This document shows positions 10,496-22,120 of a DNA stretch of 64,000 bases, one piece after another. Within the stretch, counting starts at the first letter, position 1. The number at the start of each line of letters is the position of its first letter. The position numbers and the translations under genes are program-made. The DNA comes from Coprinopsis marcescibilis (taxonomy: Eukaryota; Basidiomycota; Agaricomycetes; Agaricales; Psathyrellaceae). Under the pieces are notes generated by a model that saw only the letters and a program-made list of their open reading frames with translations, was not told the origin of the DNA and ran no database searches. The DNA lies in assembly GCA_004369085.1 (NCBI GenBank), contig ML210270.1, positions 1-64,000 on the forward strand, in the 5' to 3' direction.

Positions 10496-12179
10496 ATGCA
10501 AGCCCCTCCACCGACGTTTCTCCATCTTCCAGACGAAATCATACTCAAGATCGCTCAAAATCTGGAATGGGGCGATGTACTCAGGCTGCGAAAGGTGATC
10601 TGGAATGATAATGATACTTGTTATTTCGATTGGCGCGTGCTGACATGCATTTGGCAGTGTACCAAAAGGTTGCACTCTCTGTCAGAGGATCGTTCGGTCT
10701 GGCTCGAGATATTCGAGAGATACAGACACACAATTTTCCCTCGCCCATTTCTGCTACCGAAGCAGCTGGAAGCATGTACATCCAAGGACCTCGAGTTCGT
10801 TGTTATCGGCTGGTGGAAAGGGCCTCGCCACCCCTCCAAGGAGCCGCTTCAACCATATATGTTGAAGATCTCGACCCCAAACGGGGAATCCATATATTGT
10901 ACAAGCTCACAAGCACTCCCTGGTGGCCGTTTCTTCACGCTCACCACGTACCATAATCCCAGTGATGTCTGGTATCACGATTCACAAAACATCGGCAAGC
11001 CGCCGGAGCTGCTCATTCCATCGAACTTCCAGGGGTCTCATAGACATGGGCCCATAAAATTGACGGTTGACACCATCCTGGGATCGCGCGACACCAACCA
11101 CCCCAACGAAATCGGGCTCACGAACGACGTATTGTTTCCCGATGAATTCAACGTTCTGGTGGGGCGATACTCTGACAATCAAGGGGCACGGTACCCAGTC
11201 TTTGAAGTGTGGCGCCTAACCGCGAAAGTTGTTGACCACGAAATAGTTGGGTACAAGAGCCACCCATTGGCGTCGATGACGGAACAGGTTGAGCTCAGAG
11301 TATTGCGGAGCTCGCTGTGTGGGAAGCATCTGGCCTATACGTTCAACGAGCTCCGTTACACCGTCGTTGTGGACTGGCAATCCCCTACGACGAAATCAAA
11401 GATTACCGACTTTAGTCGTATTTACATCCCACGTTCCTCATATGTGAGTCCTCAAACCCAGTCCATCATCCTCCTTTCAGAATACTATGCTCGTGCTAAC
11501 TATTCATGTCAAGAAATTCTACCTACTTCCAGGAGGGAAGATTGTATGCGTGGAATGGAAAACGGTGTCTGTCTGGAATTGGGAGAAGGATTGTCCGCGC
11601 TCGAATCTCGGCCCCTCCGAATACGACCTGGTCAATCCGACCAGCGATGCAACACCAGAATGGGAGGAATCGCTTGTAGTCGAGAGCTTGAATTATCCAT
11701 GCACAGGTCCTTTTTTCATCCATGATAGTGCCCGGCTTGTCATCCGTACAGGGAAGGATCAAATGCTTGGCCTCGTCGTTCCGGACAACGCACTAACCGT
11801 CAAATCCTCATCCGACTTGTCATCGTCACCACCAGGACCTCCAATGCTAGTGGTCCTAGCCGACGCGTCTGAGACTGGCATGGATTTTGTCAAGAAGGGT
11901 ATGGCCCTACCTCGCTGGCGGTGGGCTGGGTATAGAAGGGCCCTCGTTTCGGGTGTTTTTCCTGGAGAAACTAGGAGGCGGTTTGCAGTGGTCACATATC
12001 GTTGGCCGTGTGATCCAGTGGAACGTGGTGGTACGATGACGAGTTCCGGTGCTGCTGGACCGCCACTCGATGAGGACAAGTCCCACGAGTATGTCGTACC
12101 GTCGACGGCTGTCCTCCTTGAACTGGAGAACAGAATCATTGGACTCAGCCCCGATGCATACACCGTTGTCGAATTTTGA
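10496..12179 (+). CDS. F-box protein, tandem copy 1
   Basis: Three exons (10496-10594, 10658-11443, 11514-12179) give 516 aa. The N-terminus (FLHLPDEIILKIAQNLEWGD then CTKRLHSL after the 63-nt intron) is a classic F-box: LPDEI..KI, W, C..L. F-box proteins bind Skp1 and recruit substrates to SCF ubiquitin ligases. The rest (VW.LEIFERYR, VSVWNWEKD, a conserved PCTGPFFIHDSARLVI block) resembles no named substrate-binding domain I can assign. It may be a degenerate propeller, as in many agaricomycete F-box families. The start is the first ATG before the F-box and is conserved in copy 2. The neighbour copy differs at scattered codons only, indicating recent duplication. Confidence 0.82.
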
Positions 12180-12663
12180 TGCCCCTTTCAACACTTTTGT
12201 GGATTCGCCTCGGCTATCTATAACATCTACTTTGTATCTACTAGACTTGGTCAGCTTGTGATCATTGCAGTTCAAACATGGTACGCACTGCGAACTTTAG
12301 TTGTTTGGAAGTCGCGATCCCCCATGCTTAGGAGAAGCTTTGTTCGCTTTTGCTATTATCCTGGGTGGCCGCCGACTCCGATGGCGGTATGCAGGTCGTG
12401 AATATCTGACACGGTAGCCCTTCACCAAGTCACTCTTACATTTGTTTTCAGCCTCCAAGCTTCCGATCTCCTGTTTGAAGAATGGATTGGCCGCCGCTGG
12501 TGGCACAGTTTAGTAGTACTATTAATAGTGCATCTAGTCCCGCGCACAGACCAACTTGAGTATTGATTGTGGACTTGCTCGGATCCGAGCTGATTCTTGA
12601 GCATCGACGGCCATCATCAACACACTATACCTTTGTATCCCTGCGTTCTGCAAGCCTCAAGGG

Positions 12664-14344
12664 ATGCAAACCCCTCCACCGACGTTTCTCCATCTTCCAG
12701 ACGAAATTATACTCAAGATCGCTCAAAATCTGGAATGGGGCGACGTACTCAGGCTGCGAAAGGTGATCTGGAATGATAATGGTACTTGTTATTTCGATTG
12801 GCGCGTGCTGACATACATTTGGCAGTGTACCAAAAGGTTGCACTCTCTGTCAGAGGATCGTTCAGTCTGGCTCGAGATATTCGAGAGATACAGACGCACA
12901 GTTTTCCCTCGCCCATTTCTTCTACCGAAGCAGCTGGAAGCATGTACATCCAAGGACCTCGAGTTCGTTGTTATCGGCTGGTGGAAAGGGCCTCGCCATC
13001 CCTCCAAGGAACCTCTTCAACCACATATGTTGAAGATCTCGACCCCAAACGGGGAATCCCCACATCATACGGGCTCACAAGAACTCCCTGGTGGCCGTTT
13101 CTTCACGTTCACCACGTACCATAATGCCAGTGCTGTCTGGTACCACGATTCGCAAAACATCGGCAAGCCGCCGGAGCTGCTCATTCCATCGAGTTTCCAG
13201 GGGTCTCATAGACATGGGCCCATAACATTGACGGTTGACACCATCTTGGGATCGCACGGCACCAATCACCCCAACGCAATCGGGCTCACGAACGATGTAT
13301 TGTTTCCCGATGGATTCAACGTTCTGGTGGGGAGATACTCTGTCAATCAAGGGAGACTGTACCCAGTCTTTGAAGTGTGGCGCCTAACCGCCAAAGTTAT
13401 TGACCACGAAATAGTTGGGTACAAGAGCCACCCATTGTCGTCGATGACGGAGCACGCTGAGCTCAGAGTATGGCGAAGCTCGCTGTGTGGGGAGCATCTG
13501 GCCTATACGTTCGACCAGCTCTGTTACACCGTCGTTGTGGACTGGCAGTCCCCTACGACGAAATCAAAGATTACCGACTTTAGTCGTGTTTACATCCCAC
13601 GTTCCCCGTATGTGAGTCCTCAAACCCAGTCCATCATCCTCCTTTCAGAATACTATGCTCGTGCTAACTATTCATGTCAAGAAATTGTATCTACTTCCAG
13701 GAGGGAAAATTGTATGCGTGGAAGGCAAAACGGTGTCGGTCTGGAATTGGGAGAAGGATTGTCCGCGCTCGAACCTCGGCCCCTTCGAATACGCGGTGGT
13801 CAATGGGTCGTTCGAAGATGCAACACCTGAATGGGAGGAATCGCTTGGAGTCGTGAACTTGGATTATCCATGCACAGGTCCTTTTTTCATCCATGATAGT
13901 GCCCGGCTTGTCATCAGTACAGGGATGAATCAAATGCTTGGCCTCGTCGTTCCGGACAACACACTAAACGTCTCATCCGACCTGTCATCGTCACCACCAG
14001 GACCTCCAATGCTAGTGGTCCTAGCCGACGCGTTTGAGACTGGCATTGATTTTGTCAAGGAGGGTATAGCCAGACCTCGTTGGCGGTGGGCTGGGTATAA
14101 AACGGCGCTCGTTTCAGGAGTTTTCCTTGGAGAAACTAGGAGGCGGTTCGCAGTGGTCACATATCGTTGGCCGCGTGATCCAGTAGAACGTGGCGGTACG
14201 CTGACGAGTTCCGGTGCTGCTGGACCGGCACTCGATGATGACAAGACCCACGAGTATGTCGTACCGTCTACGGCTGTCCTCCTTGAACTGGAGAACAGAA
14301 TCATTGGACTCAGCCGCGATACATACACCGTTATCGAATTTTAA
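12664..14344 (+). CDS. F-box protein, tandem copy 2
   Basis: Three exons (12664-12762, 12826-13611, 13682-14344) give 515 aa, with intron positions identical to copy 1. The F-box (LPDEIILKIAQNLEWGD) is intact. The body carries the same VSVWNWEKD and PCTGPFFIHDSARLVI blocks, with roughly one substitution every 10-15 residues and a few small indels (for example a GSFED insertion near 13805 and loss of two residues near 13965). The open frames and preserved splice sites suggest both copies are functional. Presumed role is SCF substrate adaptor; the substrate is unknown. Confidence 0.82.
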
Positions 14345-14519
14345 TGCCCCTTTTCAACACTTTTGTGGATTCGCCTCGGCTATCTATAACATCTACTTTG
14401 TATCTACTAGACTTGGTCCGCTTGTGATCATTGCAGTTCAAACATGGTACGCACTGCGAACTTGGAAGTCGCGATCCCCCATGCTTAGTAGGAGAAGCTC
14501 CCTTCGCTTTCCGTACACA

Positions 14520-15660
14520 CGTCACGATTGACACCATCGTTGGAACGTACGACAGCAACCAACCCCAACGCAACAGGGCTCTTGAACGACACACTGTTTC
14601 CTGAAGGATTCAACGTTGCGGTGATGCGATTCTGTGAAGCTTCGCCCAGCGAAAGGCCCGTCTTTGAACTGTGGCGCCTAACTGCCAAGGTTGTTGACAA
14701 TGAAGTAGTTGGGTACAAAAGCCACCCATTGGTTTCTATGGTGGAAGATGACACGGGAAAAAGAATTTGGAGGCTCTGGCTGTGCGGGAACCATCTGGCC
14801 TATTTGTTTCATGACCTCCCTTACATCGTCGTTGTAACCTGGCATACGTCAACAACGTCAAAGGCTACCGATTCTAGTCGTGTTTACATCCCCCGCTCAT
14901 CCTCATCCTCGTCCCATCCAACAGCCATTGCGAGTCAAACTCACCAGCCTCTTTCTCGAACAGTCTTTTCGTGTTGCTAACTATATCTGTGGTTCTCCTG
15001 ACTGGAAGTGGTTTTGCCCGCTCCCAGGAAGTAGGATTGTAACAATATGCTCTGATCGACAAGTTCGGACGGTGTCTGTCTGGAATTGGGAGAAGGACTA
15101 TCGGCGCTCGAACCTCACCCTTCAGGTCGCGGATGGTAATGCATGCAGCGAGGTGAAGGGTGAAACACCATCATGGGAGAAACGGGGTGTTGCAGGTGAC
15201 TTCTTCCCTTGTTCAGGCCCTTTTTTTATCCACAATAGTGCCCGGTTTGTTGTGGGAGGAGACAGGAAATTGTGGGGCTTCATCGTTCCGGACAACATGC
15301 CGGCATTCGACTTGTCGTCTGAATCATCGTCACCACCGAGATCTCCAACGCTAGTGGTTCTAATGAACATATACATCCCCGACCGTTATGGATCCTGGGA
15401 TTATATGGCGAAATGGCAATTGTTTATGATATATCCACAGACGCGTTGGGAGGACTCACATACCATTTGCCAGATCATCAGGTAGAACTTGATGGCACGC
15501 TGGCTGGACCTCGTGTTGAAATTGGTTGGCTGAAGAGGCTGTTTGAACAGTCCACAGGTCAACCCTTCGACTTGCTTCTTCGAGGTGTCCTCCTTGAACC
15601 GGAGAACAGAGCCATTGTATTGGAAGGAAATAAATATGACATCGTTGACTTTCGATTGCG
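14520..15660 (+). pseudogene. Truncated, diverged third copy of the F-box gene body
   Basis: Similarity to copies 1 and 2 starts abruptly at the TVDTI segment (about 14524) and runs through LLNDTLFPEGFNV, VFELWRLTAKVVDNEVVGYKSHPL, VSVWNWEKD and GPFFIHNSARFVV. It ends at VLLEPENRAIVLEGNKYDIVDF. The F-box half is absent. The intron-2 donor (TATGTGAGT in the others) is replaced by a TCATCCTCATCC tract. A frame change between about 15400 and 15485 is needed to connect the two ends. Divergence is far greater than between copies 1 and 2, so this is an older, decayed duplicate. Confidence 0.75.
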
Positions 15661-15920
15661 CGTTTGCCATTGGCCAAGTTATATATTCGCTGCAATCCGA
15701 GACGATATGTACATACCACATGTAGATTTCTACTTTGCTGCCATGTCCTTGACTATATGGTTCTCTGTCGTCTCTTTGGGGGATATATACTTAACTTGAC
15801 AGGCATATTGCAAGGCGAGGGAAGAGCAAAGTTGACGCTTTTTGTAACTATCTACGTGTTCCATCTTCCTTGGTGCCCATGTTATGTCTCTTGCTAACAA
15901 ATCGCAGCCTTATCCTACGC

Positions 15921-16511
15921 TCAGCTGTATAAAGTGAAAGCCTCTGGACTATGACTCACCTTTCCCAACAAGGCCTTTTTAATCTCGTTCCCGACCGATC
16001 TCCTCTGCAATATCTGGAAAATCACCAACATGGTCGACGACAGGGCGCAGACAGCTGCAAACGCAAGCTCTGCCCAGCTCGACAGCGGCCCCGTTGGATG
16101 TCCATCGCTGTTCAAGGTCCCAGTGTGCACACCCGCATGGTACGCGATCGTGATGAGAGAAGAAATGAACCACAGAATGGTGACCAGAAACTGGATGATA
16201 ATGGACGTGATGGTCGACGAGGGTGGGTAGACTCCGTGGACGAGGTTCTCGTAGAGGGTGTGTCGCCATTGGTTGTGACATTTGTGTAGGAGGAGGATGA
16301 GACCGGACGTGAAGACACTACATACTCCGGCAAGGGCACCGACGTAGAGCGTCGTAAACCATTTGGAAGCACAGCCACCAACGACGAGGAATATCAGGCT
16401 GTTGATGAGGAGCAAGGTGGTCGAGGTCAAGATGGCATCTTCGTATTTTAGGGCGATGCCCGGATTAAGTCTTGCAACGATAGGATCTGTCTCTTGTGGC
16501 GTGCTCGGCAT
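15921..16511 (-). CDS. Orphan four-helix membrane protein
   Basis: Single-exon frame of 196 aa starting MPSTPQETDPIVARLNPG. Four hydrophobic segments are visible: TLLLINSLIFLVVGGC, LYVGALAGVCSVFTSGLILL, IIIQFLVTILWFISSLITI and LAFAAVCALSSTMLVIFQIL. Between helices 3 and 4 is a loop with GVHTGTLNSDGHPTG. The C-terminus is basic and cytosolic-looking. The four-helix plan recalls MARVEL-type or small fungal plasma-membrane proteins, but no diagnostic motif supports a family. Function unknown. Confidence 0.65.
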   Translation of the reverse strand: MPSTPQETDPIVARLNPGIALKYEDAILTSTTLLLINSLIFLVVGGCASKWFTTLYVGALAGVCSVFTSGLILLLHKCHNQWRHTLYENLVHGVYPPSSTITSIIIQFLVTILWFISSLITIAYHAGVHTGTLNSDGHPTGPLSSWAELAFAAVCALSSTMLVIFQILQRRSVGNEIKKALLGKVSHSPEAFTLYS

Positions 16512-17060
16512 GTGAGGAGTTTGGAAAATTGAAGGCGGTTTTGTTTCTTTCGGAAGATCGGCCAGCGATCTTGTGGTAAGACTTGCCAGAAGTCGAGAGT
16601 GAAAGTGATCTTGACGTGAGCTGTTTATATACTGTGGAGAGCGCCGCCGGGCGTAACAGGTGCACAGCTTCAGGTGATGGTGTCATGATCCGATAATATC
16701 TGATGCGACAAATCATCGGCGTATGTATGTGAGTATCGCAGGCAGCTAATTCGTAGACCACGTACTGAGTACTCTTAAGGGCAGAGGAGGTGTGATCAGC
16801 ATCTTTGCTTGATCACGCGAGGGCAAGGTCCCGTACTCGGGCGCCTATTCCCACTTTGAGGTGTTCATGTCGCTTCTGCGCGCAAACACCGGTTGATTCG
16901 CGTTTTACATAAGCAGGGTGAGTTACTTCTCGCTACCCAGAGTTCGAGTATGTCTACAACTTCAAAAGGAAAGGCTGCACATCAGCACTATGGAAAGATG
17001 GCGGACGTTGTTCTGATAGATCAACATCAACAAGTCGAGCACACGCCGTCACTAGAAAGG

Positions 17061-17217
17061 GTACAAAAGGCTTCCATCAGCTCATGTGTGCTCTAGTGCC
17101 TGGTGCATACCCCTCATATCCCCCACACTTCCAAGGTGAGCTTTCGTTTCAACGGCGACTGATGGTCGAGCCTATGCATGGGCGCTCATCTGCGCAAAAC
17201 GTAGGGCTGGTCCCATA
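17061..17217 (+). promoter_or_regulatory. Leader of secreted-peptide gene S1 (TATA-like, leader exon, 5'UTR intron)
   Basis: TATA-like GTACAAAAG at 17061-17069 is followed about 30 bp later by GTGCCTGGTGCA (17096-17107), the presumed transcript start. The 5'UTR intron runs 17136-17205 (donor GTGAGC, acceptor CGTAG), and the next exon begins GGCTGGTCCCAT (17206-17217). The same order recurs before four other genes of this window. Confidence 0.65.
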
Positions 17218-17264
17218 GACACACGGAGCGCAAATCCCAGACATCTTTGACAGTCGGATACAAA

Positions 17265-17668
17265 ATGCGCGCAGCGATCCTATTTGCATTCACTGTTCTC
17301 CTACTCTCTCTACAAGTCCTTTCGGCACCGATAGCACTCAAGACCCGCCAGATCTCAACAAGCTACGATGGCCCGTTGAGTCGGAGGGAGATTCTGGAGG
17401 GTATTCTTGAAGAGGTAGGTTGTTTAAATCCTCTCGCGCGCTCATCTGTCAATTTTCTTTCAAGTACATCCAGCGGCGTGACTTGGAAGATATCTCTGAA
17501 GATCTCGGTGCCCGCCAGATTAAATTGGATGCTCCGAAACGAGGAGGGGTGATAACGAGAGTTTGGAATGGAGTGAAGAATTTTGTGAAGAAGCCGTGGG
17601 ATGCTATGGGACGAAGGAGATACCAGAAGTATCAGCAGGGCGGTGCTGGCTGGACCCCTGGATATTAG
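17265..17668 (+). CDS. Small secreted Cys-free basic protein, member S1 of a five-gene family
   Basis: Two coding exons (17265-17414, 17465-17668; 50-nt intron, phase 0) give 117 aa. Exon 1 encodes exactly 50 codons: a signal peptide of about 20 residues ending in VLSA, then PIALKTRQ, a GPLSRRE motif and an acidic helix. Exon 2 opens YIQRRDLEDISEDL, continues KRGGVITRVWNGVKNF and KPWDAMGRRRYQK, and ends GGAGWTPGY. There are no cysteines. Dibasic sites (RR, KR, KK) could be cut by Kex2. The exon-2 motif VW..VK....PW...RR is shared with S2 at 41.4 kb. I do not recognise the family; secreted effector, antimicrobial or signalling peptide are all possible. Confidence 0.75.
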
Positions 17669-18183
17669 ATACCTTTGTACAACATAGCCTAACATTATGC
17701 TCCAGTTGACATCGTCGGGAGTCGATCCAAATACCTATCTACCTTGCTTGTCGTTATGGATCATTACTTCGTCTGGAAAGGTACGAATGCGCGCAGTTGA
17801 CTGAGGATTACAGAAGTAACGCAAAATGAGTTCTTCACTACACCAAAGATACTGGAGTATTCCTGACAGAGATTTTACTGATTCTGAGGTCAAGGGGTAC
17901 AGCAAGTTGGGATCCAAAGGCACTACGAGTTCAAGGACCACCAAAATGACCAGAATGGGCTGTCGATCATAATCTAACTGAGGCATCTTTTAGCGGGTTG
18001 GAGCTGGGGTAATAGTAATACTGCTTGAACTTGTACCGGTGGAAGCTATATATTACCGCAAAGCATCCTCAGCATCCCTGTAAGCCCTGCTACGAACGAT
18101 AGCATACGCAGACGCTTCGTCGTCGCATGCGACCGAGTGCATATCCTTGCCAATTATCTCCTGTCTTATGGGTCAGGAAGGTC
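17669..18183. other. Short intergenic stretch
   Basis: Downstream of S1 and of the convergent membrane-protein gene. No supported gene is seen here. Confidence 0.4.
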
Positions 18184-20610
18184 TTAGTAATCAATTTTAT
18201 GTCCCCAACTCACCAAATTCTTGGAGCGAGCCCATTGTCTCCCAAGTCGGTACCCAACTATGAGGTCCGAATAGTCTAGCACGAATTTGTCTGACGCTTT
18301 CAGGTCGAAGGGGCGTTGCCACGCGCGCACCATCGCACGGCAGATAAACCAGATGGCCAGAATATTAATGATAGTTACTGGGACGAGCACCCATACTCCT
18401 TCCTGTGCTGCATACCAGCCAGTGCCGATCGTGTACCTCAGAGTCCCTGAAACCTCTTTGACGCAGGACTCGGGTCGGTCTTCGGTTATTGATGATACAA
18501 AACGAGTATAAGCTGCCTAATAACGTCGCAAGATTATTGTTAGGCTCTCAGAAACGCGTACTAGTAGGTAACGCACATGGTACTCGAGAATCCCGCTAAG
18601 CATTTCCGCATAGACAGGGAGATAGGTTGGATAGTTCCGGCTCGGAGGTGGGTACTTGAGGATATCGACACCAACGCTCGTCGCAAACTCTGCGAGCATA
18701 TTGGACTGCAGGTGCTGGGAACCATGAACTACGCCTGCGAGCGCAGTTAGGCCACGTTCAATTAACGTAGTTGATAAGGGCACCGAGGCATTGAAGGGAT
18801 CACTACGTTTATCTTCGTCTACGGAAAAGAGTCCACTTTCCGAGCTGTAAGTCGTGCGGTAAGCTCGCAAGCGAACGGGGCCCAATGTACAAGTGATGTT
18901 TCCGATTGACTCGGCGTATGCACGATGTCCCTGGAGATAGAAGTTGAACATCGCCGATTGGGATACTGCTGCAGAGCTTCTGCAAGCCCAGGCAGCCAAG
19001 GAGTGGTTCGAAGTCGGGGTGACGTACGGAGGCACGCCTTGTTCGAGCATGAAGTCGGTCGCTTCTGGACATGCCCCAGTGTACTGTTCAATGTGAACGC
19101 TAGGATCTGGGGCTGATCCAAACCTGATGGGACTCTGCGAATCATACTGGCAATTCATGTTGATAAGCAGTCCTTGTTGGTCGAGGGTGTAGCTGTAGGT
19201 ACTGATTCTGTCCATGATGCCGGGGTCGTTGAGCGTGGCTGGAGGCGTTATTCCATCATTAACCTCTTTGATACCATTCGGGCCTAATGGAAGAACGCCC
19301 CTCAAAGGACCAAGGATGCGTAGAGGGCCCTTTTGTCCCCGAAAGAAGCTCAGAGATAAGCTCTCTTTCTCCCTTGAAAGGCGACCCAAGGCCTAGGAAG
19401 AAATAAGAAATCATTTAAATAACGACTTGTAGTCGATGAAGCCACAGGCTTACTCTTGCGCGACTTGATGCGAGAATATCAAATAGTTGGCCTTGATTGA
19501 AGCAATTTGTAAGTCGAGAAGGCTCGGAACTCTGTGCAACAGACGCCACCAGAATTCAGATAAAAGCCCGTTGTATTCTAAACATGGCTTTCTCACCTGC
19601 AAGTCGCAGCGGCCCAGCGATTGTGTTGCAGAATCGATCCATGAAATACAATCTGGGTTCCTAGACGACATGTCAAATTCCATCCCCTGGAGCTTCTCGC
19701 TTCGCTCGAACCGGGTGGGGTATAGAATCGAGGTCAACCCTGGCACGACGAGGTAGAAGGCAAGCATAGTCAAAACCCACTGCGTGAAATAATATAATCC
19801 ACGGAATTGAAATAAACGATGATACTCCCTCCACGACCACTTGAACTCTTGGTCTCGAAGGGCATTGACAGTAGTGAGCCAGTTGACCTCGATGAGGTCC
19901 TTCCGCACAATTCGTTCTCGAGCATATCTGGTGATTGCACTGGAGAACAACTGGGCCAGGAGAGTACGGAAGCCAGCGGCAATCAGAGTTACAACGAAGA
20001 AAACGATTTGGGGGTTTTCTGCGATATGTTTGGCAATATGCTTGTTTGCTTTGATTCCTTGGCGGTCGTAGACGATTGCCCATAGTACCCATGGCCAGAT
20101 AAGCATAAATATGAGAGTCAACAAGATGACGACGTCTTTTATCCAGCGCCAAGTTTGTCGCCTGCGGGGTAAGGGCTCTACATCTGATGTTACAGATTGA
20201 TTTACCCGAGTTAGGATCTGATGGGCCGACTGACCTATCTTCTTTGCGGTTCCCTGAACTTGCGATCCTCCGGAAAGTTTACCAGCTTTTCAGTTGCGAT
20301 GTAAGCTAAAGTAAGTTTATCTGACTTTTGCTTTGGTTCAGTACCTGAATCAGTACGCATCCTCTCCGGGGGGCGATGTCGTCTCTCCGGGAGCGGCACT
20401 ATAGGACGATGATTTTGGTGACGAAGCGCAATTGAATATAGTTAGTTAGCCATGTCGACGCCACTTACCAGATGGCAATTCAGCATATGTGCGGCTTCGA
20501 TCGATGAGTGCCACTGTTTCAGCCGTTGTTAACGAGCTGCTTGAATGATGCCCCAGTCTTGGTCGTCCTCGATCGCGCCGATGTTTCCGATGGTCTTTAG
20601 TGTCGGGCAT
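18184..20610 (-). CDS. Orphan agaricomycete membrane protein with large luminal/extracellular domain
   Basis: Six exons (20469-20610, 20345-20398, 19597-20285, 19454-19531, 18577-19392, 18184-18516) add up to 703 aa in frame. The N-terminal 100 residues are basic and Ser-rich. A helix pair (LLTLIFMLIWPWVLWAIVYD; IVFFVVTLIAAGFRTLLAQL) follows, then a third helix (LTMLAFYLVVPGLTSIL). A long presumably external domain has several Cys and N-glycosylation-like NHS, NIT and NAS sites (CFNQGQLFDILASSRAR, CPEATDFML). The last helix is VLVPVTIINILAIWFICRAM. This layout is common in expanded basidiomycete families of unknown role. An upstream ATG in frame at 20718 is an alternative start. Confidence 0.75.
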
Positions 20611-22120
20611 TGAAGCTAGAGAAACACCTTGAGAGGGCGGACAGAGAGCGTTTTCAGATATCGAAAGGGACTGAAAGCGAAATGTGGGAGTTAAGCTCGA
20701 GTGTGATCGATTTGTCACGGTTCTGCCACTCGTTTAGACAAGGTTCAAGGATGGCTGCAAACACCAGGCTCTTCACGTCATTGATATTAATTTGACTGCG
20801 GGCACTGCAAATTTCGCCACATGAAACATACATCATCCAGTCAGGACAGCATGCAAACTGCATGCTGATGTGTTTTGGAGGTATTGGTATTGAAAATGAT
20901 TAAACGACATGTGTTCAATTGCCGAATGTCGGATATTAGGCATATTGAATGTTCATCAGCGGGAGTATTGCCCTAGATTAAATGTTGGGCTGATATCGTC
21001 CGTATTTCATCAGGATGGACAAAGACCTTAACGAAGTGTGGATTGTGCCAATGAACGGTACTACTGAGTACTGAAGGCGGTGGAAGTCCTGTTCATGAGC
21101 GGGCCTGCCGACAGTCCAGTGTCTCGAGAGTCAGCCTAGTAGGTGGAAATCTCAGGCCTAGTCATATGGCTAGCAGCTTGATAAACGTCGCCTTGCTGAA
21201 CGTTTGACTCTTCGGAACTTCAAAGCGTGCTTGACAAAGGTTCAAGTGGGCCTTTCCAGTGCGGCTGTGCGTGCGTATTTCGGCTGCATCACCAAACCTC
21301 GGTTGGTGTTTTCAAGCATTTTCACAGATTTTAAATACGGAAAGACCTTTTCAGCGTTAAAAAGCTTTTCTGCACTGAAAAGGTCTTTAATAATTGAAAA
21401 ACTAATCTACATCTTTTATAAATAAGCAGGATACTTCGAAAAGTGGGGAAAAGCTTGAAAAAGATGTCCGGGTCAGGGCTTTTGTAATGCGGTTCCAAGT
21501 CACAGTGTTTCCATTTTATATATTTGAACCCTGCCAGCTCCGTCACTCTTAGGAACAACTTAGGAAGGCAAAGTGGGTCGGCCTCCAGGCCAAGACATCT
21601 TTTTCGAGCTTTCTCTGTCTTTAAAAAATCCCAAAAAGCTTGAAAAGATAAATATGTTTTTGAAGATAATTAACTTTTTAAAGTCAGAAATATCTTTTCG
21701 AGCCTTTATACAACATGTGTGCATCTTTTCTAACATGGACTTTCTTTTCAAATGACAGAAATACACGGCAAGCAACGCCCTTTTCGGTGATGTGCGTGAG
21801 CCATTCGGCAATCAAGCTTCTGAGTCATAATAGGCGCCAAAGTGCCGGTCCGGTATCTGCTAGATGGACTCAATCTTATTTGCTTTCGCCCTGAAAAGTT
21901 TAGACCCTCGCATACAGATAGTAGCTCTTGTCACTCGACACCAGCTACACATACGCTTGTCCGTGGTTTCATTCTCTTTGACCCTTCTAATTGCAATCAT
22001 GAATGTCAAATTTCTGCCTCCGTCAGCCTCACCATGTGGTTTTAGTGATCGGAAACGAAATGTTGAGCGAAATCGTCGAAGTTCGTACTCTTAACGCCTG
22101 CGTGCCAACCACTTGCCACA
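20611..22120. other. AT-rich intergenic island with hairpins
   Basis: No supported gene. GC content falls visibly between about 21300 and 21780, with poly-A/T-rich segments repeating AAAAGCTT and CTTTTC motifs (AAAAGCTTGAAAAGAT, TATCTTTTCGAG). These look like the remains of a non-coding transposable element or MITE cluster. A perfect inverted repeat lies at 21341-21388. Confidence 0.5.
21341..21388. repeat. Perfect 14-bp inverted repeat (hairpin) with palindromic loop
   Basis: AAAGACCTTTTCAG at 21341-21354 is the exact reverse complement of CTGAAAAGGTCTTT at 21375-21388. The 20-nt loop itself contains AAAAGCTTTT, a perfect palindrome. It sits inside an AT-rich, gene-poor stretch. Confidence 0.85.

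Larger units (their letters stand above)
10280..14500 (+). repeat. Tandem segmental duplication, unit about 2.17 kb
   Basis: Two direct units (about 10280-12450 and 12450-14500) include the promoter region, the F-box gene and the 3' flank. Equivalent positions are offset by 2168 bp across most of the coding region. The 3' flanks from 12180 and 14345 (GATTCGCCTCGGCTATCTA and onward) are nearly identical until about 12310/14490. Confidence 0.85.

Noticed and set aside
16949..17096. Short frame before S1 (MSTTSKGKAAHQHYGK)
   Set aside because: It ends at the leader motif and no similar frame precedes the other members; treated as upstream DNA.
20162..20234. Possible 72-nt intron in the orphan membrane gene
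   Set aside because: Splicing it would create a stop; reading through keeps the frame open into the first helix.
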